From: an uncultured Gammaproteobacteria bacterium
Lineage (GTDB): Bacteria; Pseudomonadota; Gammaproteobacteria; Arenicellales; JAANXG01
Length of the DNA stretch: 48,826 nt
Assembly: GCA_947259395.1 (NCBI GenBank)
Contig: CAMYMN010000043.1
Location: 1 to 48,826 of the forward strand
Direction: 5' to 3'
In this document: in pieces, positions 32,784 to 40,620 of the stretch
Layout: each line of letters begins with the position of its first letter
Numbering within the stretch: position 1 is the stretch's first letter
Position numbers and translations under genes: made by a program
Notes under the pieces: generated by a model
Database searches by the model: none
What the model was told of the DNA's origin: nothing
What the model saw: the letters and a program-made list of their open reading frames with translations, nothing else

Positions 32784-33014
32784 GTGAGCACTCTAGAACG
32801 ACTATCGGTCCTGACCTGTCCCGAGTGTGGGCATCGCGAATCCGAAGTGATGCCAACCAATGCCTGTCTGTATTTTTATGAATGCAAGGGCTGTGGAGTG
32901 CTGCTCAGTCCTCTATCGGGTGATTGTTGCGTATTTTGCTCGTACGGCACGGTGCCGTGTCCGCCGATACAGCTGGAAACCGAGAAAGGCACACAGACTG
33001 GGTGTTGTTTGTGA
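32784..33014 (+). CDS. GDCCVxC domain-containing small Cys-rich protein
   Basis: A 76-residue protein with a zinc-ribbon-like start (LTCPECGHRESEVMPTNAC), YECKGCGVLL and the signature GDCCVFCSYGTVPCPPIQ, ending in CC. This family occurs almost only in mercury and related metal operons; it probably binds the metal or an Fe-S cluster, but no biochemical role is proven. GTG 32784 is chosen because GGAG lies nine bases upstream; GTG 32766 is also in frame. It is the first gene of the operon and overlaps the next (GTGA). Confidence 0.9.
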   Translation: MSTLERLSVLTCPECGHRESEVMPTNACLYFYECKGCGVLLSPLSGDCCVFCSYGTVPCPPIQLETEKGTQTGCCL

Positions 33015-33409
33015 GTATCAACAAACCAGACGCCCGTACTACGGCGGTAGGTTGGCTCTCGGTGTTTGCATCGACGGGCACACTCATTTGTTGTGCCATA
33101 CCGATTGTCGTGGTGAGCTTGGGTTTCGGGACAGTCGTGGCGGCGTTGACCAGCCAATTTCCGGTGCTGGTTGTCCTGAGCGAGCTAAAGGGTTGGCTGT
33201 TTCTTGGTTCCGCAATTCTTCTTATCGTGACCGCGTGGCTGATATGGGGGAGAAAATACGCCTGCCCTGCCGACCCAGAAATGGCCCGGCGTTGTGAGGC
33301 ACTTCGCAGGTGGAACAAACGTGTGTTTTGGGGTGCATCGGCCATCTGGGGTGTCGGCTTCATCACGGCGTTTCTGTTACTGCCGATGCGAAACCTGTTG
33401 GATGTGTAA
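33011..33409 (+). CDS. MerT-like mercuric/metal ion transport membrane protein
   Basis: A 132-residue inner-membrane protein with three to four hydrophobic segments. The first contains the vicinal Cys pair TLICCAIPIVVVSLGFGT, the feature by which MerT/MerC pass Hg(II) inward. A further Cys lies in KYACPADPE between later segments. It starts at GTG 33011, overlapping the upstream TGA, and is followed nine bases later by a MerP-like gene, so the layout equals merT-merP. The sequence differs from classical MerT, so the true ion might be another soft metal. Confidence 0.85.
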   Translation: MSINKPDARTTAVGWLSVFASTGTLICCAIPIVVVSLGFGTVVAALTSQFPVLVVLSELKGWLFLGSAILLIVTAWLIWGRKYACPADPEMARRCEALRRWNKRVFWGASAIWGVGFITAFLLLPMRNLLDV

Positions 33410-33418
33410 GGGGGTCTG

Positions 33419-33715
33419 ATGAAGGTACTGCGTTGGTGCTTAGTAATAGCCTCAATGGTCTACCAAGTCGCGATTTCAGCAGAGACCTTGGAAGTCACTA
33501 TCCACGGCATGACGTGTGCGTTCTGTGTAGATGGATTGCAGCGTAATCTTGTAAAACTTCCAGGGGTTGAGAGGGCCGATGTCAGTCTAAAACATAAAAA
33601 GGCTCGGATTCGTATGAAACCGGGAGTATCTCCAGACATTGCCGACATCAAACAAGCCGTCATCGACGCGGGATTTACCCCACTGGGGGTAACAGTGATC
33701 CCCGATGCGCAGTAG
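33419..33715 (+). CDS. MerP-like periplasmic heavy-metal-binding protein
   Basis: A 98-residue protein: signal peptide (LRWCLVIASMVYQVAISAE) followed by one HMA domain, VTIHGMTCAFCVDGLQRNLVKL, with the metal-binding GMTCAFC and a GVERADVSLKHKKARI strand and DIKQAVIDAGF helix. It should scavenge the ion in the periplasm and hand it to the membrane transporter upstream. It overlaps the next gene by 11 bases, indicating coupled translation. Confidence 0.9.
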   Translation: MKVLRWCLVIASMVYQVAISAETLEVTIHGMTCAFCVDGLQRNLVKLPGVERADVSLKHKKARIRMKPGVSPDIADIKQAVIDAGFTPLGVTVIPDAQ

Positions 33716-34421
33716 CCAAACCACTGTCTTCCTGCTCTCGATTCTCATGATGTCTATCGCTCACGCCATGGGTTTGCGCTCGTTTGTGGCGCTTCCGGTA
33801 GAGAAAGGGGGTGCTGTTGGGCGCATGCAGCTGGAACGTAACACCGATCAGGATATTGAGCGATCCACTGTTAACCTTGCCTATGGCATGCGCGCGCGTC
33901 ATACCTTATTGTTTGGACTGCCTTATCGGCTATCTCCCTCAGGCCCAGATCGGTTGGGCGACTTAAGTGCCTTGTATCGTTATATCGCTTGGCAGGTGGA
34001 TGGCCCGGCACGCACACATCGCTTGGGTCTCCTCGGAGGCGGTATCATGCCTACTGAGAATAGTCGCGACGGCGCAATCCAGGGAGGTGCGGTGGCGACT
34101 TTCTATCGCCAACGCTACGAATGGGACTTGGACTTGCTCTATGCCGCCGGATTGAGTGATCGGCCGGACGCCGCCCGGTATGATGTCTCCTGGCAGTATC
34201 GATTGACCCCGGCCGAGTATCCCGACTGGGGCATCGGTGCCGAGTGGGACTTGGTGGCAGAACTCGGAGGACGTTGGAGAGAAAACCAAAGCACCGTTCA
34301 CCAGATCACTTTCGGCGTCCAATGGATAAGTCAACGATGGGTCCTGGAGGGGGGCGTCATCTGGGACTTGAATGATCCCCACCATACAAGCTTGCTTCTG
34401 AGCACCCGGCTACACCTCTAA
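33705..34421 (+). CDS. Predicted outer-membrane beta-barrel protein of the metal operon
   Basis: The 238-residue protein has a signal peptide (TTVFLLSILMMSIAHAMG) and repeated amphipathic strands alternating with short turns (STVNLAYGMRARHTLLFGLP, RYEWDLDLLYAAGLS, HQITFGVQWISQRWVLEGGV), ending in a strand with aromatic/Leu residues (HTSLLLSTRLHL), like small outer-membrane barrels. Homologous small barrels follow merTP-like genes in some gammaproteobacteria; the role is unknown, perhaps passage of the metal across the outer membrane. It overlaps merP by 11 bases and is the last gene of the operon. Confidence 0.75.
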   Translation: MRSSQTTVFLLSILMMSIAHAMGLRSFVALPVEKGGAVGRMQLERNTDQDIERSTVNLAYGMRARHTLLFGLPYRLSPSGPDRLGDLSALYRYIAWQVDGPARTHRLGLLGGGIMPTENSRDGAIQGGAVATFYRQRYEWDLDLLYAAGLSDRPDAARYDVSWQYRLTPAEYPDWGIGAEWDLVAELGGRWRENQSTVHQITFGVQWISQRWVLEGGVIWDLNDPHHTSLLLSTRLHL

Positions 34422-34604
34422 ATACGTCCCAGGCCTTTTGGGCACTCTGCCGCTCAGTCGGGGCAGATTGGTCCGTCAGCAAGGCATCCGATGGAGCGAA
34501 CGGGAAAGATCGAGGCCAAACGACTGTTCGGGAAATTGAATCGAAAATGGTTCACACGTACCTGAATTACGCCCATCAGACGGATATTGAAGTTGCAACG
34601 ACCT

Positions 34605-35429
34605 TCAAGGCTTAGACCCTTCGACCACTTGCCTTATTGCTTTAATGACCACCTGCGGTTTGGTCTTGTGAATATAGTGGTTGCTACCCTCGACAATGAT
34701 GTGTGTTGATTTTGTCGATAGTGCAGCAAGATCGCGTTGCAAATTAACCCACCGTTCTCTTATCTGACGCGACTCAAAGAGCGTGGACTTCTCGGAAGTC
34801 AACACCACGATCGGTATGTCCGGAAATGCTGGGAGACGATCGAACTCGCTTTTAGAGTCACGGATGATCTTGGATTCGTAGCGACGCGTGCCCAGACGCC
34901 CGACTGTTGTTGAGGCAATTAGCGAAGAATACAGTAACGCGTGTTCCGCTTTGAGGTAGTTAGACCATTCAGGATGCGTTGCGTCGATAAACACAACACC
35001 AGCAATTTCTTGCGGATACATCCTGGCAAACGCGTTGGCAAATAGGCCGCCAGCAGAGTGCCCCACTAGAACGTATGGAGGCTCGTGACCGGTCTGCGTG
35101 AGTGCGTTGCGAAGCATCTCGACGATGTCACCCGAGCTGGTAATGGAAAACGATGGCGTGCTTCGACCATAGCCGGGACGGTTATAGGCAAATACTTTGG
35201 TAAATGCCGCAACATCTTGGAAGATGCTGTGCCATGTATTCATCGTCGGACCCAATCCGGTTTCGAAGACCACCGTCGGCGCGCCTTGTCCGGCGCTCAC
35301 AAGTTCGACGGACCGACCCTCAATTTCCTGGATGGAGACGTTGGGTAAACTGACGCAACCTGTGACAAGAATGACAAGCCACAAACTAACGCCGTATTTG
35401 CGTGAGAGTTTTACGTCTTGTTCGCACAT
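34605..35429 (-). CDS. Alpha/beta hydrolase lipoprotein
   Basis: The 274-residue protein has a lipoprotein signal with lipobox LVTGC (Cys about 25), so the enzyme is probably membrane-tethered outside the cytoplasm. The alpha/beta-hydrolase core shows VVFETGLGPTMNTW (oxyanion region), YNRPGYGRS, the nucleophile elbow VLVGHSAGGLFA, an Asp in GVVFIDATHPEW or later, and the catalytic His in VEGSNHYIH. Substrate unknown; esters or lactones are likely. It is monocistronic, between the metal operon and a long non-coding region. A downstream Met start would remove the signal and is not preferred. Confidence 0.88.
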   Translation of the reverse strand: MCEQDVKLSRKYGVSLWLVILVTGCVSLPNVSIQEIEGRSVELVSAGQGAPTVVFETGLGPTMNTWHSIFQDVAAFTKVFAYNRPGYGRSTPSFSITSSGDIVEMLRNALTQTGHEPPYVLVGHSAGGLFANAFARMYPQEIAGVVFIDATHPEWSNYLKAEHALLYSSLIASTTVGRLGTRRYESKIIRDSKSEFDRLPAFPDIPIVVLTSEKSTLFESRQIRERWVNLQRDLAALSTKSTHIIVEGSNHYIHKTKPQVVIKAIRQVVEGSKP

Positions 35430-35610
35430 ATTCTTTTCATTGATATCTCAATTTTCGGTACATGCCTCCTCATGACCTCCGATAATATAAGAGTGCGAAA
35501 TACGACGAAAGCTCTACCTCTAGAGGTCAAGAACCGTTGTTTCCGCGTGACATTACCGATCGACGGCTTGTTGTGGCTGAACTCGAAAGTTAGTGACAAA
35601 GGGCAGGAGG

Positions 35611-35698
35611 CGTTAAGGGTTGTTGGACGCCTGCCCACACTTCGGCTTCCCATGCATCGCATGCTCAATCTCGGGCAGGCGTCGAACAAGCCTTAACG
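35611..35698. repeat. Long imperfect inverted repeat (26-base arms)
   Basis: Arms 35611-35636 and 35673-35698 are complementary with only two mismatches (for example TTGTTGGACGCCTGCCC against GGGCAGGCGTCGAACAA), around a 36-base middle that contains a short dyad ATGCATCGCAT. The size and folding recall integron attC sites, but the GTT ends point inward and the core boxes do not match, so it is not called attC. Confidence 0.7.
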
Positions 35699-35770
35699 AA
35701 GCCGGAGCTTCGCTGCAGTGCCACAAAAACCTGCTCTCACTGCGGGTACTAAATACGTGCTTCATACGTG

Positions 35771-35818
35771 CTTCGACCCATTCCGGACCCTCAAGGTACA
35801 AATACTTCAATGTCTGCT
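35771..35818. repeat. Dispersed repeat D, copy 2
   Basis: Matches 17167-17213 at about 40 of 50 positions in the same orientation; it lies 73 bases beyond the long inverted repeat. Confidence 0.5.
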
Positions 35819-36364
35819 TATACTGACGTGAGGGTTCAGGATAGACATATAGACCTGCCGACTACTTGAGGCGAGCGCCGTCTAGGCGATCACCAGCATT
35901 AAGACCCGGCGATGATTAAACAGAATATAGATCATCTAGAGCGTCGGGCTGAATCGTTACAACTCTTGCCGCATACAGCCCGGGCAATGTCCCAAGATAC
36001 GAGACCAGATTCGATTCTTAGTAAGCTCACTGCAGCTACAGGGACGCGATGACCGCGCGGGCAACTTCATGCTCCATCTGAGAAAATCTATAAATTCAAA
36101 GCACTCTCACAGGACATTGGGTAGAATAACGCTAATTAAGCCCAATCGCTTGTTTGTAAATGGGCTGTTTCGTGAATCCGATTTTCCTTACCACCGAGAC
36201 GAACGCAGTTACTTCCTCGACATGCTGAATAGCACGGGAAGTCACCTTGTCATCACCCTGAGCGGAGCAACGAAGTGATCTCGGCGACCAATTGTTTCGA
36301 CACTAAGTGACCAGACTCCGCGCCGTGCAGCCATTCACACGATAAATTATTTTCCGAAACGTCG

Positions 36365-37804
36365 ATGAGCGGCGCGATGAGTGAGTTGTCCAGGCGAGGA
36401 GGTCTCTGGCTTGCCATAAGCCTGGTGTCGTTTGCTTGTGCGGTTCACTTCGATCTGCATAAAACTTCTTATGTGTTTTATTTGTTCAGCGCGCTTTTCT
36501 TTGCCATTGCTCTGAGCGCCTTCAAGTTTTTCGGTATCAGAGCCGCCCTCTTGGTCGTACTGTTCTGTGGTGCATTCTATGTCAAGAACGCGCCGATCTA
36601 TTCTCCTATCGATGAGCTGGGTCACTTCGGCTACGTGCACCACATCGCCAAACACGGGAGGCTACCGCTACTGCACGATTACCTGGACGATGAAATGCTA
36701 GCATTTGCCAAAAAGACCTATCCACAGCCCACGGATACTCAGGTTAGTGACATGGGGCTTGCGGGCCGCTACTACCAAGCTTTTCAACCGCCGCTGTATT
36801 ACCTGCTAGCAGTGCCGATGTACAGCATGGCCGGAGACAACCTACATAAGAAGGTCTACATGCTGCGTGCTTTGGGGCTGGTTCTGCTGGTGATTGCTCT
36901 GTACGTGGCGTTGCGCGCCTATGAATTGTTAGTAACACACAAAGTTATCGACCGGGATGATTTTTTGTTTTTTTCCGTGCTGCTGCTACTCACTATCACC
37001 CCCGGGATTCTCAACCGAATGACAACGGTGTCGAACCTGCAGCTGCAGGTCCCGATGGCCTCGCTATTTTTGTACTTCCTGATCAAGTACCGCCTTGAAG
37101 ATAGAAACGGCGCGCCGAGCGTATGGGTACCGTCCGTACTTTGCGGTCTCGCCGTGCTCACGCAGTTCATCTCTGTATTCCTGGTCGCGGTTCTGCTTGT
37201 TCATTTTCTCCTGCAGCGTCGCTTCGTTGCGGCACTGTTGTCTGTTTTGGTGGTATTGCTAGTAGTGAGTCCCTGGCTAGCGTTCAATGTCGTCAACTAC
37301 GGTTCACTCACTGCCAATGCCCTGGCCCGAGAAATGCAACAATACGTTGTCAATCCTGGCGGCAGCGTGTTCACGTTAGTCACGGTGCTCGATTCCCTGC
37401 CCTTGCTCGTCTCATCGCTGTGGATTTCGCAGGACACTCGGCTGGACGGCTACTCCACTATGGTGAGCGGTTTTCTGGGCGTGGTCACAGCCATGGCACT
37501 AACGTGGTACGCGGTAAGCAAGATGACGGGCAGCCTGACGGCGTGGTTCGGATTCGCTCAGCGCGCGGTCTTGCTACTAACGGGGCTGACCGTGATGCTG
37601 AATATTGTGGTGCTGTTTTATGTCGCTATCTTCGAACAGTTCATGATTGTACACGGCCGCTACCTGTATATGAGTCAGCTCGCGTTGGCGGTGGTTCTGT
37701 ACACGTTTTTGCGCAATGCGGGACGGTCAGCGGTGAGTGTGCTTTGCGTTGCGTTGGCTAATCTGATGTACGTCGCCCACCTGCACTGGTGGATAGTGGC
37801 CTGA
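36365..37804 (+). CDS. Multi-pass membrane protein, GT-C glycosyltransferase-like (DUF2142-like)
   Basis: The 479-residue protein has about ten to twelve transmembrane helices. The first periplasmic loop has the acidic pair IYSPIDELGHFGYVHHIAKHG, then LPLLHDYLD and YYQAFQPPLYYLLAVPMYS, matching the D/E-x-H-x-H-F and QPPLYYLL patterns of ArnT/PMT-like GT-C glycosyltransferases and DUF2142 proteins, which move sugars from polyprenyl carriers in the periplasm. The substrate and acceptor are unknown. It stands alone, with no other envelope-sugar genes nearby. ATG 36377 is an equally good start. Confidence 0.8.
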   Translation: MSGAMSELSRRGGLWLAISLVSFACAVHFDLHKTSYVFYLFSALFFAIALSAFKFFGIRAALLVVLFCGAFYVKNAPIYSPIDELGHFGYVHHIAKHGRLPLLHDYLDDEMLAFAKKTYPQPTDTQVSDMGLAGRYYQAFQPPLYYLLAVPMYSMAGDNLHKKVYMLRALGLVLLVIALYVALRAYELLVTHKVIDRDDFLFFSVLLLLTITPGILNRMTTVSNLQLQVPMASLFLYFLIKYRLEDRNGAPSVWVPSVLCGLAVLTQFISVFLVAVLLVHFLLQRRFVAALLSVLVVLLVVSPWLAFNVVNYGSLTANALAREMQQYVVNPGGSVFTLVTVLDSLPLLVSSLWISQDTRLDGYSTMVSGFLGVVTAMALTWYAVSKMTGSLTAWFGFAQRAVLLLTGLTVMLNIVVLFYVAIFEQFMIVHGRYLYMSQLALAVVLYTFLRNAGRSAVSVLCVALANLMYVAHLHWWIVA

Positions 37805-37969
37805 TAAAAAGACTGCCGCCGTTAGTGATTGTCTACCCTGAATAGTCTTCAGCTTGATTCTATTGCCATTCTCTAAAGACTCCGGTTAGTCTGGAATCCA
37901 TGCTGAAATGACTAGGACTTCAATTCGGCGCTCCGCGATTAGCGGCGCGTCCGCGCTTATGTGCAATGC
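37805..37969. other. Spacer after the membrane-protein gene
   Basis: 165 bases; no gene or terminator seen. It leads into the IS91 ghost. Confidence 0.4.
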
Positions 37970-38285
37970 GACCTCGAGGTCTATGTGAAATGTGGGCGGG
38001 TAGAACACGGTCCCCTGCGCGTCCAAGACCAGGGTTGCCACACTGAGAGGCTGGTGCTCTTAAGTCGCAATCAACGTAGTTTCTGCCCGAGCTGAGGTGC
38101 CCGACGCATGGTTGAGAGTGCCGCCCCGCTGGTTGGCGAGGTCCTGCCTCGATTGCCGATGCGGCAGTGGGTGCTGAGTGTTCCATTCGAATTGCAGTTT
38201 CTGTTCGTCCGCGAGCCGCATCTTATCCATAAGGTGGGAGTGACCTCCACAACCGTAAACACCGGCATCGTGACCTTGAGCTAGC
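37970..38285 (+). pseudogene. Ghost of an IS91-family transposase (zinc-binding N-terminus)
   Basis: A forward frame reads DLEVYVKCGRVEHGPLRVQ, then GCHTERLVLLSRNQRSFCPS, a stop where the second zinc Cys of CPSC should be, GARRMVESAAPLVGEVLP, then MRQWVLSVPFELQFLF. These are the zinc-ribbon and following region of IS91/Y2 transposases. The in-frame stop, loss of cysteines and absence of the catalytic domain mark it as dead. It ends near repeat C. Confidence 0.85.
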
Positions 38286-38298
38286 CTTTTGACCCGAT

Positions 38299-38380
38299 AC
38301 GGTATTATAGATAAGGCGGGAAAGCAGACCTTAAAGACGCAAAATTTCTCGTGTATCGAAGGTCGTGTCATGGCCGAGAC
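38299..38380 (+). repeat. Dispersed repeat C, copy 2
   Basis: Aligns with 24173-24250 (see that entry). It begins just past the IS91 ghost. No gene lies between it and the start of the MDR oxidoreductase at 38534. Confidence 0.55.
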
Positions 38381-38533
38381 TTGCCGAATGAAGTCGAAAA
38401 AGCGAGAGTATGGATTGACAATACTGGAAACCAGCGTTTGCTCCGCGTTGTTGACGGTCGCCATTAATCAGATGTAGACGCTAGTTAATCGCCCTCGTAG
38501 GCTGATCTCGCACCGCACCGCAAAGAACTCGCC

Positions 38534-39562
38534 ATGAAAGCTGTTGTTCGACAGGTATACGGACCCCCGGAGGTGCTAAAGCTAGAGGACGTGGCAGCGC
38601 CGACGCCCGCTGATGACGAGATCTTGATCCGGGTCCGCGCCGCGTCCATCAACTTGGGCGATTGGGAACTTTTGACTGGGCAGCCGCGATTCATCAGCGT
38701 ACTGGCCCATCTGTTTACTCGGAAACAGCGGTACGATTTCGCGCCAACGAGTGTGACGGCGGACAAAGTCGGTTTCTCCCCACCCAAAGCCAAAATCCTG
38801 GGTACCGACGTTGCCGGATGCGTCGAAGCCGTGGGAGGCAACGTCACTCAGTTTAAAACGGGCGACGAGGTCTTTGGAATGTCGGAAGGCTTTGGCGCAT
38901 TTGCTGAATATGTGTGCGTCGCGGAAACCGCGCCGATGGTCAAAAAGCCGGCGAAGATGTCCTTTGCACAAGCCGCTGCTCTGCCTCAAGCATCTCACAT
39001 CGCCCTACAGGCGATCCGCGACAAGGGGCAGGTTCAGTCCGGCCAAACCGTCCTCATCAATGGAGCCGGCGGCGGAGCGGGCACTTTGGCGGTGCAACTC
39101 GCCAAACTGTACGGCGCTGAGGTGACTGGCGTCGATGGGCCCACGAAGCTCGATATGTTGCGATCCATCGGTGCAGACCACGTGATTGACTATACCCAGG
39201 AAGACTTCAATCGCAACGGCAAGCAGTACGACGTCATACTCGACATGGCCGCGTACCGAAGCGTGTTTAAGAGCCGACGGTCGTTGACGTCGTCCGGAAT
39301 CTACCTGATGGGTGGCGGGTCCGGTAAGGCGACCTGGCAGTCAGCGGTGCTCGGTCCCGTGATTTCCAAATTCGGTGCCGGCAGGGTCTTATTTCTTCTG
39401 GCCGAGTCTCGACGCGAAGACTTGACCCATATGGAAGCGCTGTTTGAAGCGGGTAAGATCGTGCCGATCATCGATCGGAGTTACCCGCTATGCGATGCGG
39501 GTGAAGCACTCAGGCGTGTAGGTGAGAAACAGGGTATCGGTAAAGTCATCGTCGTTCCCTGA
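38534..39562 (+). CDS. MDR-family NAD(P)-dependent zinc-less alcohol dehydrogenase / quinone oxidoreductase
   Basis: The 342-residue protein is a medium-chain dehydrogenase/reductase. The GroES-like N-terminal domain has MKAVVRQVYGPPEVLKLEDV, ILGTDVAGCVEAVG and GDEVFGMSEGFGAFAEYVCV; the Rossmann domain has TVLINGAGGGAGTLAVQLAK (nucleotide loop about 175-194) and GADHVIDYTQEDF. The structural-zinc Cys cluster is missing, as in the quinone-oxidoreductase/NADPH branch. It reduces quinones or enals using NADPH; the substrate is unknown. No operon partners: the next gene runs the opposite way. Confidence 0.92.
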   Translation: MKAVVRQVYGPPEVLKLEDVAAPTPADDEILIRVRAASINLGDWELLTGQPRFISVLAHLFTRKQRYDFAPTSVTADKVGFSPPKAKILGTDVAGCVEAVGGNVTQFKTGDEVFGMSEGFGAFAEYVCVAETAPMVKKPAKMSFAQAAALPQASHIALQAIRDKGQVQSGQTVLINGAGGGAGTLAVQLAKLYGAEVTGVDGPTKLDMLRSIGADHVIDYTQEDFNRNGKQYDVILDMAAYRSVFKSRRSLTSSGIYLMGGGSGKATWQSAVLGPVISKFGAGRVLFLLAESRREDLTHMEALFEAGKIVPIIDRSYPLCDAGEALRRVGEKQGIGKVIVVP

Positions 39563-39685
39563 CGGTGCCACCGAACGCATTACGTTTCAATCGCAATGCG
39601 GCGCTTCGCATATGTCGAACCGCTGCAGTTGATGGATACGCCGCCTGCGCCATATGCAGGTTTTGGCGAGAATGAAAGCCCCGGC

Positions 39686-40300
39686 CTATTTCGGGCGTAC
39701 GCGCGTTTCTACACTGCCGAAGGCCATAAACTCACTTGCCCCCAAACGCGCTAGCGGGTCCAGCCGGTCGGCAAGGATTTTCAAACGTCCCTTTTTGTCT
39801 TGGGTGGTGATCGAATCATCGACGTACACGCCTTTAACCAAGCCGAGTAACAGTGACTGCGGCACACCACCGATCTCCTTGATTTCATGGCACTCACATC
39901 CGAAGGCAACGCGGCAGGCTGTTAACCGCGGTAGTCGTGAGCCCTCAAACGCGCGGGTATCCATGCCCAACGCCTCTAGTTCCGATTCCTCGGCAGGCAG
40001 AGTTGCCGAGCTCTGATTCATCTCATCAAGCACCTCGCGATGGGCGATATGCACTACAAAATCCCGGCGCTGCTCGATGTTGACGCGAGTGTCTTTGAAA
40101 TCCCCATTGGGCTTTCTACCCACCGATATCATAATCAGCGGCGGATCACTACTCACCGCGTTAAAGTAAGAAAAAGGCGCTAAGTTATATCCACCTTGGG
40201 CGTTCTCCGACAACACCCATGCGATGGGCCTAGGGACCACGGTTTGAATCATCGTGAAATACACCTGGGCAGGATCCATATCAGTGAAATCGATATACAT
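39686..40300 (-). CDS. Flavin reductase-like FMN-binding protein
   Basis: A 204-residue protein of the flavin reductase split-barrel family: TVVPRPIAWVLSENAQGGYN (flavin phosphate site), APFSYFNAVSSDPPLIMISV, KDTRVNIEQRRDFVVHIAHR and EIGGVPQSLLLGLVKGVYVD. It should bind FMN and reduce it, or use it in a small redox reaction, in the cytoplasm. It is preceded on the same strand by two genes 48 bases away or more (40348-40620 and the patatin gene), so they may be co-transcribed. Confidence 0.9.
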   Translation of the reverse strand: MYIDFTDMDPAQVYFTMIQTVVPRPIAWVLSENAQGGYNLAPFSYFNAVSSDPPLIMISVGRKPNGDFKDTRVNIEQRRDFVVHIAHREVLDEMNQSSATLPAEESELEALGMDTRAFEGSRLPRLTACRVAFGCECHEIKEIGGVPQSLLLGLVKGVYVDDSITTQDKKGRLKILADRLDPLARLGASEFMAFGSVETRVRPK

Positions 40301-40347
40301 GGCTTATCTTTCCGGTCTGTGGTGGTGCGGGGTGATTCAATCGGAAC

Positions 40348-40620
40348 TCACTCTAACCATTCCAAGAGGTAGTATATCGATTGTCCCTCCGATGACTTCG
40401 ATGGTCCAACTATCCGGGCCGGATATCGCTTTTCACTGCGATCTGCATGGTTCAACGCGTCTTGTGCCGACGTCATCAGTTCGACACAGCTAGCCGGAAA
40501 ACGACTTCTACTCCGTCGTGGCACGTAAACCACTGCGTAGTGGGCCTGAGACACATCGGTTTCCGGATCTGGCGGTACGAATCCACGCATGTTCAAGACC
40601 CAGGAATCGTGGCATTCCAT
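40348..40620 (-). CDS. Conserved-looking hypothetical small protein
   Basis: A 90-residue protein with no signal or membrane segment. It reads MRGFVPPDPETDVSQAHYAV, VVYVPRRSRSRFPASCVELM, then SAQDALNHADRSEKRYPARI and GPSKSSEGQSIYYLLEWL. I recall similar small proteins beside patatin genes, but I know no function. Its first 28 bases overlap the 3' end of the patatin gene, an arrangement typical of translational coupling and an argument that it is real. Confidence 0.6.
   Translation of the reverse strand: MECHDSWVLNMRGFVPPDPETDVSQAHYAVVYVPRRSRSRFPASCVELMTSAQDALNHADRSEKRYPARIVGPSKSSEGQSIYYLLEWLE

Larger units (their letters stand above)
35430..36364. other. 935-base region without a recognisable gene
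   Basis: Several short open frames occur on both strands, but none resembles a known protein or has good start signals. It contains a long inverted repeat (35611-35698), repeat D copy 2 (35771-35818) and, near 36253-36280, CACCCTGAGCGGAGCAACGAAGTG, a variant of a short repeat also seen near 411-427. It looks like eroded mobile DNA. Confidence 0.55.

Noticed and set aside
35611..35698. Integron attC site
   Set aside because: The GTT ends and core boxes are oriented the wrong way, and no integron integrase is near; kept only as an inverted repeat.
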